From: Methylomonas sp. UP202
GTDB lineage: Bacteria > Pseudomonadota > Gammaproteobacteria > Methylococcales > Methylomonadaceae
Reading direction: 5' to 3'
Length of the DNA: 64,000 nucleotides
Assembly (NCBI RefSeq): GCF_029910655.1
Contig: NZ_CP123897.1
Span: 4,949,547 to 5,013,546, forward strand
The position numbers and the translations under genes are program-made. The notes beneath the pieces were generated by a model. That model had not been told where the DNA came from, ran no database searches, and saw only the letters and a list, made by a program, of their open reading frames with translations. This document shows, piece after piece, positions 45,137 through 54,484 of this stretch. The number at the start of each line of letters is the position of its first letter. Within the stretch, counting starts at the first letter, position 1.

Positions 45137-45286
45137 ATGATTCGTCACACCGTCCATATGCGCGACCAAAAAGCCAACCAAGTCGCGATGCTGAACCGGG
45201 TCGCCCGCCAGTCGGCGATCAATATGCTGGAAGAAATCACGTTGGTGATCGTATTGTGGGGTGTGTTTTTGCTGGCGACCGGTTGA
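45137..45286 (+). CDS. 49-residue single-pass membrane protein downstream of lexA
   Basis: A small gene with a GGAGG ribosome site seven bases before the ATG. The peptide begins MIRHTVHMRDQKANQVAMLN, is basic and helical in the first 30 residues, and ends in a membrane helix ITLVIVLWGVFLLATG. It lies in the lexA transcription unit, 14 bases after the lexA stop. Small SOS-induced membrane proteins that block division (SidA, YneA, SulA beside lexA in pseudomonads) are the obvious comparison, though no sequence match is claimed. Confidence 0.7.
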   Translation: MIRHTVHMRDQKANQVAMLNRVARQSAINMLEEITLVIVLWGVFLLATG

Positions 45287-45308
45287 CGCCAGCCTACGGA
45301 TATTGACG

Positions 45309-45641
45309 ATGTATAAGCTGTGCTTTTTCGTACCCGCCAGCCATCTGGAGCCGGTCAAAAACGCGCTGTTCGCCGCCGGAGCCGGCCATTTCGGCGATTA
45401 CGACCGATGCTGTTGGCAAACCCTCGGCATCGGTCAATTTCGGCCGTTGCCCGGTAGCGTCCCCTATTCCGGCCGAACCGGCGAAGTGACGCAAGTCGAG
45501 GAATACAAAGTCGAGATGGTTTGCAGCGCGTCCGCGATACGTCCGGCGCTGACCGCGCTGCTCGCCAGTCACCCCTACCAGCAACCGGCTTACGAAATCC
45601 ATCGCTTGATCGATCCCGACGCGCTACCCACAGCCGATTAG
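45309..45641 (+). CDS. NIF3/YqfO C-terminal-like protein
   Basis: A 110-residue cytoplasmic protein of the PII/CutA-like fold found as the middle domain of NIF3-family proteins such as YqfO: YKLCFFVPASHLEPVKNALFAAGAGHFGDYDRC, then TGEVTQVEEYKVEM and a final HPYQQPAYEIHRL. It is a stand-alone version without the two metal-binding NIF3 lobes. It probably shares the lexA transcription unit (22-base gap). Molecular role not known. Confidence 0.82.
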   Translation: MYKLCFFVPASHLEPVKNALFAAGAGHFGDYDRCCWQTLGIGQFRPLPGSVPYSGRTGEVTQVEEYKVEMVCSASAIRPALTALLASHPYQQPAYEIHRLIDPDALPTAD

Positions 45642-46274
45642 GCGACTCGCCAACCAGCCTCGCTCCTGCTCGAGGCGTCGCCAACGCCGCATTTTTCGAT
45701 TTTAAAACGGCTTGAAGACGTTGCCGGCGTTTTTTCAGACTTGCAACGCCACCGCCGCCCGCGCTTCCGCCGACGGTTATCGGATGCTAAACCGTCCCGA
45801 CCGGATATAAAAATCTCCGGAAGGCAGTTACCGGAGTCTCGACCGCACCCGCGCCACCCTCGGGGGCACGCTCAACATCGGCCACGGTGCCGCAGCAACC
45901 GGCGGTAGCCCCGCCGAAGCTGCTGGAATTAGGGTCCGGCGCTTTTTGTACGCCTCCGGCCTGGATTTATATCCGGTCCATGTCAATGGAAGTATGGTCC
46001 AAGCGAATTTTGAGCTGTTATTCGTCGTCAAGCACGCGGGCTCCGCCATCTTAAGCTTCGTCCGGCGCGGGCTTCGGCTCCTTCTCGCAAAAGGGTAGCC
46101 GAACCCAAACACGAAGATCGTTCGCATCCGTTATGCTGCACGGCGTTAACTCTTCCCCGGCTCAAGCTTCTTGGCCTTTCAGGCTTTCCGCAGATGGATG
46201 GCGCCCCCAGTCCTAGCCGAATTGGACGCTTCTCCGAGGCTGATCGATAGCGGGGCTATCTGGGGAACCGGTCT
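45642..46274. other. Gene-poor stretch, about 630 bases
   Basis: No gene with a ribosome site. A small hairpin CTCCGG-N10-CCGGAG lies near 45815-45836. One frame around 45840-46098 (+) reads as a plausible but Met-less peptide and may be a gene remnant. Nothing else was recognised. Confidence 0.4.
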
Positions 46275-46814
46275 TCAATGAATTTCATTGAGCACATCGT
46301 CAACGATGTAAAAACGGTTTTCGGTAATCACATCCGCCGCGATGCGACTGTTTAGCAGGTTATCCACGTCGTCCAGGACCCGGTCGAGCGTGCTGGGGAG
46401 TTCGGCGCGTTCGGCCGATTTGCGCAAGGCTTCGCCCCATATCCCAATATGCCGAGTGGTGATGCGGCGCACCGTATTGTCCTTGGCCCATTCCGCCGCG
46501 ATGGCGGCCCCCAACCGCGCCAACTTCGTCCGCGTCTGGTTTTTTAGCGAGGGATCGGTGAGCTTGGTCGTCAAATCCCGGCTGATGTCGATCCAACCGG
46601 TCGGATACAGGTCCCAGCCCCGATAAAAACGTTCAACCCAGGTCAGATATTCCTGCAAACTTTGTAACTCGGCGTTTTGGCGATCTCGCTGGTAGTGTTC
46701 GGCAAATCCAGCCTGCGCCGGCATGTCCTCGGACCATGCGGATCGGCGGACTTCGCCGGTCGAGCACCCCCAGAGCAACCCACACATCAAGTACATCAAA
46801 ACGCGGACTTTCAT
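46275..46814 (-). CDS. Lipoprotein, unknown
   Basis: A 179-residue lipoprotein: signal with lipobox LLWGC (Cys17), then an alpha-helical soluble domain without obvious motif. It lies about 106 bases after the EEP-family gene on the same strand. Function unknown. Confidence 0.7.
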   Translation of the reverse strand: MKVRVLMYLMCGLLWGCSTGEVRRSAWSEDMPAQAGFAEHYQRDRQNAELQSLQEYLTWVERFYRGWDLYPTGWIDISRDLTTKLTDPSLKNQTRTKLARLGAAIAAEWAKDNTVRRITTRHIGIWGEALRKSAERAELPSTLDRVLDDVDNLLNSRIAADVITENRFYIVDDVLNEIH

Positions 46815-46920
46815 CGCAAGGCTCCCAGTTCGGAAACAGAGCGAGAACTGTAACGGGTGCCGATGACAGGACGATTAAGGTCCGGTTACCGCGATTTGAC
46901 GTCCGCGCCGCCAACCCAAT

Positions 46921-47763
46921 TTAAAACAGCTCGAATCGAGCCAGGTAGCCGAAGTGGTCCGACACCGTCGGATAAAATTCGTCGTTGAAGATGGGTGTCA
47001 TCTCGCGGATGCGCAACGGATGCCCATTGCGTTTGAAGATGTAATCGATGCGCCGGGGCGGGCTATGCCGCCAACCGTCGATCTGTCCGCGAAAGGTCGG
47101 TTCGTGAAACCGATGCGGATGCAGCTCGTAATATTGATCGACGTATTCGCCGTTGCCGACGATCTGCTGATAGGCGTGTTCGCCGGCCGGCGCGTTGAAA
47201 TCGCCGACCAGCAAATCACCTCGGACGCCGAAATGCCGGCGGGAAGCGATCAACTGCTTCAAGCGGGCGTATTCCTCATGAAAGCCGTGATGCGCCCAAC
47301 TCAGATGCACGTTGGCAACGTGCAGCAGGCCAAACCGGGGCAGGTCGATGCAGCTGACGGTCACGTTGCGCGACATATAGTTATCTTTGCCGCGATCGTG
47401 AGACACGTAAGCGGCATAGTTATGGTGCAACGGATAGCGGCTCAAGATGGCCGTGCCTTCCCGCCATTGCTGAAAGCCGATATGACTCCAGTCCTGGTGG
47501 ATGTGAAACCAATGGCCCCATTCCCGTAAACGCCGGCAAATTCGAAATGCCATATTCGACGGCGACTCGCCATACGGATGCGTCATCGGATCGTACCGGT
47601 ATTCGCCGACTTCCTGAAAACAAACAGCGTCGATACGCTGCCCGGCGATGGCTTCGGCGATGATTTGCACTTCTCGCTCGTGCAAATGCATGGTTTCGAA
47701 ACAATTTTGCCGAGGGTGTTGCTGATAGGTGTGCAGATTCAGCGTTAACAGCGTGAACGCCAT
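46921..47763 (-). CDS. Endonuclease/exonuclease/phosphatase-family enzyme
   Basis: A 280-residue EEP-family protein, a metal-dependent fold shared by nucleases and sphingomyelin- or inositol-phosphate phosphatases. It has the opening LLTLNLHTYQQHP, Glu in CFQEVGEYR, catalytic HVANVHLSWAHHG, the VGDFNAP segment and the terminal SDHFGYLARFEL. There is no signal peptide, so it is cytoplasmic. Substrate cannot be told. It lies between a small DUF6447-like gene and a lipoprotein. Confidence 0.88.
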   Translation of the reverse strand: MAFTLLTLNLHTYQQHPRQNCFETMHLHEREVQIIAEAIAGQRIDAVCFQEVGEYRYDPMTHPYGESPSNMAFRICRRLREWGHWFHIHQDWSHIGFQQWREGTAILSRYPLHHNYAAYVSHDRGKDNYMSRNVTVSCIDLPRFGLLHVANVHLSWAHHGFHEEYARLKQLIASRRHFGVRGDLLVGDFNAPAGEHAYQQIVGNGEYVDQYYELHPHRFHEPTFRGQIDGWRHSPPRRIDYIFKRNGHPLRIREMTPIFNDEFYPTVSDHFGYLARFELF

Positions 47764-47793
47764 GGTGCTGGCAGACGGCCTGTGCCGATGGCC

Positions 47794-48006
47794 TCAACCC
47801 AATTTGGCGAATTCGGCCTGCAACGTAGAGAGAAAGGTCTCGCGCGCGACTTGGGCGATGCCCAACTGTTGTTGCAGCCGCTGGATTTCGGCGTCGACGA
47901 TTTGCAGATTGGACAATTGAGTTTTGGCGATGTCGCTAAGACTGTCGATCGGGTGAGTTTTGTCGCCTATCGTCAGGGTTGGAATGCTGGAGTTTGGATC
48001 GGCCAT
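47794..48006 (-). CDS. DUF6447-like small protein
   Basis: A 70-residue protein with a short beta start (LTIGDKTHPIDSLS) followed by a helix (AKTQLSNLQIVDAEIQRLQQQL). It matches my memory of the DUF6447 pattern. The ATG at 48006 has only a weak GGAA upstream. Function unknown. Confidence 0.7.
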   Translation of the reverse strand: MADPNSSIPTLTIGDKTHPIDSLSDIAKTQLSNLQIVDAEIQRLQQQLGIAQVARETFLSTLQAEFAKLG

Positions 48007-48156
48007 CGAATATTTCCGGAACAGGTCAAAGTGAGCGGTTCGGCCCGCGCGGCCGACCGTATGTGAGTTTAATCGGCGAATATGACAAATTCGTTTCGAC
48101 GGCGTCGCCAGCCCGGCGCGGCATTCACGCCGCCATTCCGGGAGTCAAACCGCCGA

Positions 48157-49317
48157 TCAATGCCCGCCCTCTTCTTCATTTTCCTCGGGCTTGACGATTT
48201 CCTGCAACGACAAAGTATCCGCCAAGCTGGGTTTGTCGTCGGCGGTCGCCGAACCCAGGCCTTCGCTGAGGTTGATTTTGAGCTTTAGGTTGTTCGGCGA
48301 ATCGGCGTTGCGCAATGCCTCGTCCAGCGAAATCACGCCGCTTTTATAGAGCTTGAGCAAATGGCTGTCGAAGGTTTGCATGCCGATGTTTTCCGATTTT
48401 TCCATGGCTTCCTTGATCGCATGCACGTCGCCTTTTTGGATCAGGTCGCTGACCAGTTTACTGCCCAACAATATCTCGATCGCCGCGACCCGCTTGCCTT
48501 CCACGGTCGGCACCAAGCGTTGCGACACGAAGGCCTGCAAGTTCAGCGACAAGTCCATCAACAATTGCGGACGGCGCTCTTCCGGAAAGAAATTGATGAT
48601 CCGGTCCAAGGCCTGATTGGCGTTGTTGGCATGCAAGGTCGACAGACACAGATGGCCGGTTTCGGCGAAGGCCAGCGCGTGCTCCATCGTCTCCTGGCTG
48701 CGGATTTCGCCGATCAGGATCACGTCGGGCGCTTGGCGCAGCGTGTTTTTCAGCGCGTCTTCATAGCTGAGCGTATCGACGCCGACCTCGCGCTGATTCA
48801 CCAGCGATTTCTTGTGCGGATGGACGAACTCGATCGGGTCTTCGATGGTAATGATGTGGCCGGACGCATGGCTGTTGCGGTAATCGATCAAGGCCGCCAG
48901 CGAGGTGGATTTGCCGGAGCCGGTGCCGCCGACGAACAAGATCAGGCCGCGCTTTTCCATGATTTTGTCTTTCAATACCTGCGGCAAGCCCAGGGTGTCG
49001 GCGTTGGGAATATCGACCTTGATGTTGCGGATCACCAGCGCGTAATTGCTGCGTTGCTTGAAAATATTCACCCTAAACCGGCCCACGCCTTCCTCGGCGA
49101 TGGCTAGATTCATTTCCGGTACCTGTTCGAAGGCCGCGCGCTGATCGGCATCCATGATGGCATGGGCTATCTCTTTAAGTCTTTCGTTGGTCAGCCGGAT
49201 GTTTTCCAGCGGCCGCAGCGTGCCGTGAAATTTAGCGGCCGGCGGCGCGCCGGCGGTCAGATATAAATCCGAACCGTCTTGTTGAACCAAAATTTTCAGG
49301 TAATCTTTAAATTCCAT
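48157..49317 (-). CDS. pilU: Type IV pilus retraction ATPase PilU
   Basis: A 386-residue hexameric secretion ATPase of the PilT/PilU group. Walker A is GGTGSGKST at 130-138; Asp box HIITIEDPIEFVH, Walker B APDVILIGEIRS and His box LCLSTLHANNA follow. The long acidic C-terminal tail is the PilU rather than PilT pattern. Start 49317 follows GAGG and is preferred over a 14-codon extension. pilT itself is not adjacent. Confidence 0.9.
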   Translation of the reverse strand: MEFKDYLKILVQQDGSDLYLTAGAPPAAKFHGTLRPLENIRLTNERLKEIAHAIMDADQRAAFEQVPEMNLAIAEEGVGRFRVNIFKQRSNYALVIRNIKVDIPNADTLGLPQVLKDKIMEKRGLILFVGGTGSGKSTSLAALIDYRNSHASGHIITIEDPIEFVHPHKKSLVNQREVGVDTLSYEDALKNTLRQAPDVILIGEIRSQETMEHALAFAETGHLCLSTLHANNANQALDRIINFFPEERRPQLLMDLSLNLQAFVSQRLVPTVEGKRVAAIEILLGSKLVSDLIQKGDVHAIKEAMEKSENIGMQTFDSHLLKLYKSGVISLDEALRNADSPNNLKLKINLSEGLGSATADDKPSLADTLSLQEIVKPEENEEEGGH

Positions 49318-49435
49318 TGCACAGCCTCGCGTCGGGAAATCCGCCCAAGTGTAGGCCAAGCCCTCAACAAGTTGAAGCCCCGCCGCGCCGAACCGGTATA
49401 ATCGCGGGCTTTTTCTCGATTAGACGTTTGCGGTT

Positions 49436-50479
49436 ATGAGTCAACAACGTAAGGCAGTAGCGTTGATTTCCGGCGGCCTGGATTCCATGCTGGCCACCAA
49501 GGCTATCCTCGAGCAGGGCATTCATGTCGAGGGCATCAATTTTTTCACCGGATTTTGCGTCGAAGGCCATACCCACGCCATTCGTAAACAGGACGAAGCC
49601 AAAACCAAGCGCAACAATTCGCTGTGGGTCGCCGAGCAACTGGGCATCAAGCTGCATATCATCGACATCATCGAAGAATACAAGCAAGTTCTGCTGAATC
49701 CCAAGCACGGCTACGGCGCCAATCTGAACCCCTGTCTGGACTGCAAGATTTTCATGGTCAACAAGGCCAAGCAATGGATGGCGGAAAACGGTTTCGACTT
49801 CATCATCACCGGCGAAGTCGTCGGCCAACGGCCGATGTCGCAACGCAAGCAAACCATGCCCATCGTCGCCGCCGAATCCGGCGCCGACGACTTGCTGGTA
49901 AGGCCCTTGTCCGCGCAAAACCTGCCGGCTACGCTACCTGAACGCGAAGGCTGGATCAGCCGAGAAGCATTGTTCGGCTTCAGCGGCCGCTCGCGCAAAC
50001 CGCAGATGGCGCTAGCCAAAGAATACGGATTCAGCGATTACGCCCAACCGGCCGGCGGCTGCTGTTTTTTGACCGACGCCGCCTATTCGCAAAAACTGGC
50101 CGATTTATGGCAATCGCGCGGCAAGCGCGACTACGACTTGGACGACGTGATGCTGTTGAAAGTCGGCCGGCATATTCGGCCCAAGCCGCATTTCAAACTG
50201 ATCGTGGCCCGCGAGGACGGCGAAGCCCGCTTCATGAGCGGCTATAAAAAAGAATTCGTCAGCATGAACTGCGCGAGCCATCGCGGCCCGTTGGTGCTGA
50301 TCGACGGCACCCCGGACGAAGACGATCTGCATTTGGCTGCCCGCATCCTGGCCCGTTACGGTCAAGGCCGAGATGCCGCGAACGTGGACGTAACCATCCG
50401 CGACCGGCAGGGCAACGAACGCCAAATCAGCGTGGCCCCGTTGACGGCCGAGCAAATCCCCGAGGCTTGGTTCGTATGA
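49436..50479 (+). CDS. PP-loop tRNA-sulfuration-like enzyme with NFACT-R-like tail
   Basis: A 347-residue ATP pyrophosphatase-type (PP-loop) enzyme of the ThiI/MnmA class: ISGGLDSM at 10-17, the Cys pair in LNPCLDCKIF, and GGCCFLTD further on, followed by a C-terminal domain like the DUF814/NFACT-R module (KVGRHIRPKPHFKLIVAREDG...). Its gene overlaps a TusA-like sulfur carrier by four bases, so a sulfur-transfer reaction on RNA is likely. Substrate unknown. Confidence 0.82.
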   Translation: MSQQRKAVALISGGLDSMLATKAILEQGIHVEGINFFTGFCVEGHTHAIRKQDEAKTKRNNSLWVAEQLGIKLHIIDIIEEYKQVLLNPKHGYGANLNPCLDCKIFMVNKAKQWMAENGFDFIITGEVVGQRPMSQRKQTMPIVAAESGADDLLVRPLSAQNLPATLPEREGWISREALFGFSGRSRKPQMALAKEYGFSDYAQPAGGCCFLTDAAYSQKLADLWQSRGKRDYDLDDVMLLKVGRHIRPKPHFKLIVAREDGEARFMSGYKKEFVSMNCASHRGPLVLIDGTPDEDDLHLAARILARYGQGRDAANVDVTIRDRQGNERQISVAPLTAEQIPEAWFV

Positions 50480-50700
50480 ACGAATTCACGCTAAACGCCC
50501 GCCGCCTGCTCTGCCCGTTGCCGGTGATTCGCACCCAGGATAAAGTCAAAACCCTGCAAAGTGGCGACGTACTGACCGTGGAATGCACCGATCCCGGCGT
50601 GATGCAGGACATCCCGGCCTGGTGCAGGATCAATGGGCATCGGGTGTTGGAGACTCGGGCGGAGAATGGCGAGTATGTTATTGTTTTACAAGTGGGCTAA
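50476..50700 (+). CDS. TusA-like sulfur carrier protein
   Basis: A 74-residue protein of the TusA/SirA family; Cys13 in RLLCPLPVIRTQ is the sulfur-carrying cysteine. It overlaps the stop of the PP-loop gene as ATGA, so the two are translated together, consistent with a sulfur relay into that enzyme. In E. coli TusA feeds MnmA; here the partner is different, so it is not named tusA. Confidence 0.88.
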   Translation: MNEFTLNARRLLCPLPVIRTQDKVKTLQSGDVLTVECTDPGVMQDIPAWCRINGHRVLETRAENGEYVIVLQVG

Positions 50701-50745
50701 GTTCCACGTCAGAGTTTTCGGACCACAGTGTTAACAGGATAGAAA

Positions 50746-51960
50746 ATGGCAGTAGGTCACACCGAATTTCCGATCATGCACGCCATCCAGGGCGTCAAAC
50801 TCGGCACCTGCAACGCGGGGATCAAGCAAACCGTGCGCGACGACATTCTGGTCGTCGAAATGGCCGACGGCGGCAGTTGCGCGGCGGTATTCACCCAGAA
50901 CGCCTTTTGCGCGGCGCCGGTTCAATTAGCCAAATCCCATCTGGGCATGGCGCCGCGCTGGCTGCTGGTGAACTCCGGCAATGCCAACGCCGGCACCGGC
51001 AAGCAAGGCCTGCAAGACGCCTTCGCCTGCTGCGCCAGTCTGGCCGGTGAAGTCGAGGGCCTCGCCCAGCAAGTGCTGCCGTTTTCGACCGGCGTGATCG
51101 GCGAGCCGCTGCCGGTCGCCAAGCTGACCGCCGCGCTACCCAAGGCCGTCGCCGATCTGGCCGAGACCCACTGGGACCAAGCCGCCCGTGCGATCATGAC
51201 CACCGACACCTTCCCGAAAGGCGCCTCGACCGTGATCGACATTGACGGCCATCCGATCGCTATCACCGGCATTTCCAAGGGCGCCGGCATGATTCAGCCC
51301 AATATGGCGACGATGCTGGGCTTCATCGCCACCGACGCGACCATCGACCAAACCCTGCTGCAACAGTGTCTAGCGGCGGCGGCGGAAGTTTCGTTCAACC
51401 GGATTACCGTCGATGGCGACACCTCGACCAACGACGCCTGCGTACTGCTGGCCAGCGGCGCCAGCGCGGCACCGGAGATTCTGGCCGACAGCGAGCACTA
51501 CGCAAAATTTGCCGACGCGGTCACCACCGTCTGCAAGCGGCTGGCCGAACTCATCATCCGCGACGGCGAAGGCGCCACTAAATTGATCCGCATCCGGGTC
51601 GAACAAGCCTTAAATGCCGACGAAGCGGTGCAGGTCGCCAAGACCATCGCCCACTCGCCGTTGGTCAAAACCGCGTTCTTCGCCAGCGATCCCAACTGGG
51701 GCCGCATTCTGGCGGCGGTCGGCCGGGCCGGCGTCGAAAACCTGGTACTGGAAAATATCGAAATTTATCTGGGTACCGTCTGCATCGTCGAGAACGGCGG
51801 CCGCTCGCCGCTGTACACCGAACAGGACGGCCAACGCGTGATGAACCAGCAAGAGATTCTGGTCACGGTCAGATTGGGCCGGGGCGAGGCGTGCGAGGAA
51901 GTGCTGACCTGCGATTTCTCCTACGACTACGTCAAGATCAACGCCGAATACCGTACCTGA
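50746..51960 (+). CDS. argJ: Glutamate N-acetyltransferase / amino-acid N-acetyltransferase ArgJ
   Basis: A 404-residue self-cleaving enzyme of arginine synthesis that transfers acetyl from N-acetylornithine to glutamate. The cleavage nucleophile Thr189 lies in [10 protein letters not shown] after KGAGMI, and [11 protein letters not shown] follows in the beta subunit. Length normal. AGGAT lies seven bases before the ATG. It precedes the Nudix-ThiE gene by one base. Confidence 0.97.
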   Translation: MAVGHTEFPIMHAIQGVKLGTCNAGIKQTVRDDILVVEMADGGSCAAVFTQNAFCAAPVQLAKSHLGMAPRWLLVNSGNANAGTGKQGLQDAFACCASLAGEVEGLAQQVLPFSTGVIGEPLPVAKLTAALPKAVADLAETHWDQAARAIMTTDTFPKGASTVIDIDGHPIAITGISKGAGMIQPNMATMLGFIATDATIDQTLLQQCLAAAAEVSFNRITVDGDTSTNDACVLLASGASAAPEILADSEHYAKFADAVTTVCKRLAELIIRDGEGATKLIRIRVEQALNADEAVQVAKTIAHSPLVKTAFFASDPNWGRILAAVGRAGVENLVLENIEIYLGTVCIVENGGRSPLYTEQDGQRVMNQQEILVTVRLGRGEACEEVLTCDFSYDYVKINAEYRT

Positions 51961-51961
51961 G

Positions 51962-52918
51962 ATGACTGGCGTCAGCCGTCCCCTGCATGTCGCGGTCGGC
52001 GTGATTCGCGGCGGCGACGGCCGGATACTGATCGCCGAACGCGCCAAGGCCGCCCACCAGGGCGGGCTCTGGGAGTTTCCGGGCGGCAAGGTCGAAGCCG
52101 GCGAAACGGTGCTGGAAGCCTTGCGCCGCGAGTTGCACGAGGAAGTCGGCATTCGTGTCGCCGACGCCACGCCGCTGATCAAAATCGCTCACGATTACGG
52201 CGACCGCCAGGTGTTGCTCGATGTGTGGGATATTCGGCGATTCGAAGGTCAAGCCCACGGCCGCGAAGGTCAGGCCATGCGATGGGTAGCCGCCGAACGG
52301 CTGAACGAATTCGCCTTCCCGGCCGCCAACCGTCCCATCATCGCCGCCGCGCGATTGCCCAGGGAATACGCCATTCTGGAAGCCGCCACGCCGCGCCAGG
52401 CCTTGGAGCGCTTTCGCATGTTGCTCGCCCAAGACCTCCGGCTGATTCAAATCCGGCTGAAATCGTTGGCGGCGGCGGACCTAAGCGCCACGCTGGAACG
52501 CATCGCCGCGGAAAGCGCCGGCACCGACACCACATTGCTGATCAACGCCGACCTGCCGATAGCCGACACCGGCTACGCCGGTTTGCATCTGAGCAGCCGG
52601 GCATTGCGCGCCTGCAAGATTCGGCCGGCCGGCTATCGCTGGGTCGCGGCATCCTGTCACGATTTGGACGAGTTGCGTTTGGCGGAAGATCTGGGCTTGG
52701 ATTTCGCGGTACTGGCGCCGGTCCAAACGACCGCCTCTCATCCGGGCGCGGCCGAGTTGGGCTGGGAACGCTTCGAAGCGTTGGTCGAGCGGGTCGGTTT
52801 ACCGGTTTACGCGCTGGGCGGCTTGCAACGCGAAGACGGCGCCCGTGCCGCCGATGCCGGGGCGCAAGGCATCGCCGGCATCGGCGCATTTTTGAACGCC
52901 GCTCAATCGCCGGGGTAA
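51962..52918 (+). CDS. Nudix hydrolase fused to thiamine-phosphate-synthase-like domain
   Basis: A 318-residue fusion. Residues 1-130 form a MutT-type Nudix domain with box [20 protein letters not shown] at 38-57. Residues 150-318 form a ThiE/TenI-like TIM barrel ending in [10 protein letters not shown]...[11 protein letters not shown]. The architecture is the known MutT-ThiE fusion of gammaproteobacteria, where the Nudix part removes oxidised nucleotides and the barrel may be a thiamine enzyme or TenI. The TIM barrel lacks an obvious full diphosphate site, so ThiE activity is unsure. Confidence 0.88.
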   Translation: MTGVSRPLHVAVGVIRGGDGRILIAERAKAAHQGGLWEFPGGKVEAGETVLEALRRELHEEVGIRVADATPLIKIAHDYGDRQVLLDVWDIRRFEGQAHGREGQAMRWVAAERLNEFAFPAANRPIIAAARLPREYAILEAATPRQALERFRMLLAQDLRLIQIRLKSLAAADLSATLERIAAESAGTDTTLLINADLPIADTGYAGLHLSSRALRACKIRPAGYRWVAASCHDLDELRLAEDLGLDFAVLAPVQTTASHPGAAELGWERFEALVERVGLPVYALGGLQREDGARAADAGAQGIAGIGAFLNAAQSPG

Positions 52919-53106
52919 ACGTCGTCGTCGGACGGGTCGTCGACTAGCGGTTCGCCGGGAATCTTATGGGCCTCGGTGGCCCAATCGCCAAGGTCGATCA
53001 GCTTGCAACGTTCGGAACAGAAGGGTTTGAATGTTTCGGCAGCCACCCAGGCCACCGGTTTTCGACACGTGGGGCAAGCCACCGTCGTCGTGGAACGAGT
53101 GCTCAT
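52903..53106 (-). CDS. yacG: DNA gyrase inhibitor YacG
   Basis: A 67-residue zinc-finger protein with Cys11, Cys14, Cys30, Cys34 (CPTC and CSERC) and an acidic tail. It binds GyrB and blocks its action. The start overlaps the zapD stop as TGATG. Member of the yacG-zapD-coaE-pilD block. Confidence 0.95.
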   Translation of the reverse strand: MSTRSTTTVACPTCRKPVAWVAAETFKPFCSERCKLIDLGDWATEAHKIPGEPLVDDPSDDDVYPGD

Positions 53107-53876
53107 CAGAACATGCAGCGGGTCAATTGGAAATCGATATCGTCGAGAATTTGGTTGGGGCGGTTTTCGTCGGTGGACGGCTTCATGAAGCGAATGCTGA
53201 AACGGTGTTTGCCGCCGCTGATTTCAGCGAAACACGGCATGGCCGCCGCGATCCCCACTCGCAACAATTGCACCGGATGGCTTTTATCCAACGCCAACTG
53301 AAAGAATCCAGCCTTGGCGACTTCCTGAGTCGGCACGTGGCTTTGACGAATAAAACCCAGGATCAGGTCTATCGCTATCCGGATCGCGACGAAAGGCTGG
53401 GTCCAGCGTTCCAAGTCCTTTTGTTGCTCGGCCTCGTCCTGCTCCAACCAATAATGAAACGCCGGCAGATCGAACGAACAACTGCCGCCCGGTATCGAGT
53501 TGCGTTGGGATATGCTTTGAAACAAATCGCTTTCCATGACACTGATGCCGATCTTGCCGTTGGCGCTGTATAGGCTGCGGCTGGCCTGACTGACCTCGGC
53601 CAAAATCTCCTGGAGCTTTTCGCCGTCGACACCCTGGCTATTAGCCAGCTGATTCAAAACCTTGGTATGCCTGTCCAGCTCCTTAAGCAATTCGGATTTT
53701 AGATCGCTACGGCTGAAGATGGTCAATATATCCAACAGGACGGAGATCGCGGCGCGTTTGTCGAACACCGAGGCGCCCAACATGAAGTGACTAAGTTGTT
53801 GAAAGAGCTGCTCCAAGCGCATAAACACACGAATTCGTTCATTCAGAGGGAATTCGTAGATGGTGAGTGTATTCAA
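53106..53876 (-). CDS. zapD: Cell division protein ZapD, TTG start
   Basis: A 256-residue FtsZ-bundling protein with the family start [21 protein letters not shown] and C-terminal [16 protein letters not shown]. The start codon is TTG, overlapping the coaE stop as TTGA; no ATG fits, and the N-terminus matches the family. Neighbours are coaE upstream and yacG downstream, the standard order. Confidence 0.95.
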   Translation of the reverse strand: MNTLTIYEFPLNERIRVFMRLEQLFQQLSHFMLGASVFDKRAAISVLLDILTIFSRSDLKSELLKELDRHTKVLNQLANSQGVDGEKLQEILAEVSQASRSLYSANGKIGISVMESDLFQSISQRNSIPGGSCSFDLPAFHYWLEQDEAEQQKDLERWTQPFVAIRIAIDLILGFIRQSHVPTQEVAKAGFFQLALDKSHPVQLLRVGIAAAMPCFAEISGGKHRFSIRFMKPSTDENRPNQILDDIDFQLTRCMF

Positions 53877-54484
53877 GCCGTGGGTGTCCTAACAGAGGCT
53901 AATAAATTATAGGAATTGTGCAGGCTTTTAACCTGTTCTGCAAGCCGCTCGGGATCGCCGCCGTTGTCCAAAACATCGTCGGCCCGCGCCAGACGCGCCT
54001 CTCGGGAAAGCTGGCTGGCGATAATCGCCCGCGCCTGATCGATCGCCAATCCGTCCCGAGCCAGCACCCGTTGCAGTTGCTTCTTCGGCGGGCAATCGAC
54101 CACCAACACCCTATCCACCCGACGATCGCCATCGGTTTCCAGCAATAAGGGCACCGCGACGATGACGTAGGACCCAGTCAAACCCTCGACTTGTCTAGCG
54201 ATTTCGGTATAGACCAAGGGATGCAATATGGCTTCCAAACGGCATTTTTGCTCCGGATCGGCAAACACCTTGGCCCGCAAAGCGGCTCGGTCCAGCGCGC
54301 CGTCGGCATGTAAAACCGCGCTTCCGAACGCCGCGACGATGTCTTGCAAGGCCGGCTGACCGGGTTCGACCAATTGCCGGGCAATCAGATCGGCATCGAC
54401 GATGGGCACGTCCAGCGCCTCGAACAGCCGGCAAACCGTGGATTTGCCGCAGCCGATGCCGCCGGTCAAGCCGATCGTCAACAT
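53873..54484 (-). CDS. coaE: Dephospho-CoA kinase
   Basis: Last step of coenzyme A synthesis. 203 residues; P-loop GGIGCGKST at 8-15. Further CoaE signatures are DADLIARQLVEPGQPAL and HPLVYTEI. Start 54484 overlaps the pilD stop as TGATG; a longer frame is read in the track but this is the normal N-terminus. Confidence 0.96.
   Translation of the reverse strand: MLTIGLTGGIGCGKSTVCRLFEALDVPIVDADLIARQLVEPGQPALQDIVAAFGSAVLHADGALDRAALRAKVFADPEQKCRLEAILHPLVYTEIARQVEGLTGSYVIVAVPLLLETDGDRRVDRVLVVDCPPKKQLQRVLARDGLAIDQARAIIASQLSREARLARADDVLDNGGDPERLAEQVKSLHNSYNLLASVRTPTA

Noticed and set aside
45828..46127. Minus-strand 99-residue frame in the gap
   Set aside because: Random composition, no ribosome site or motif.
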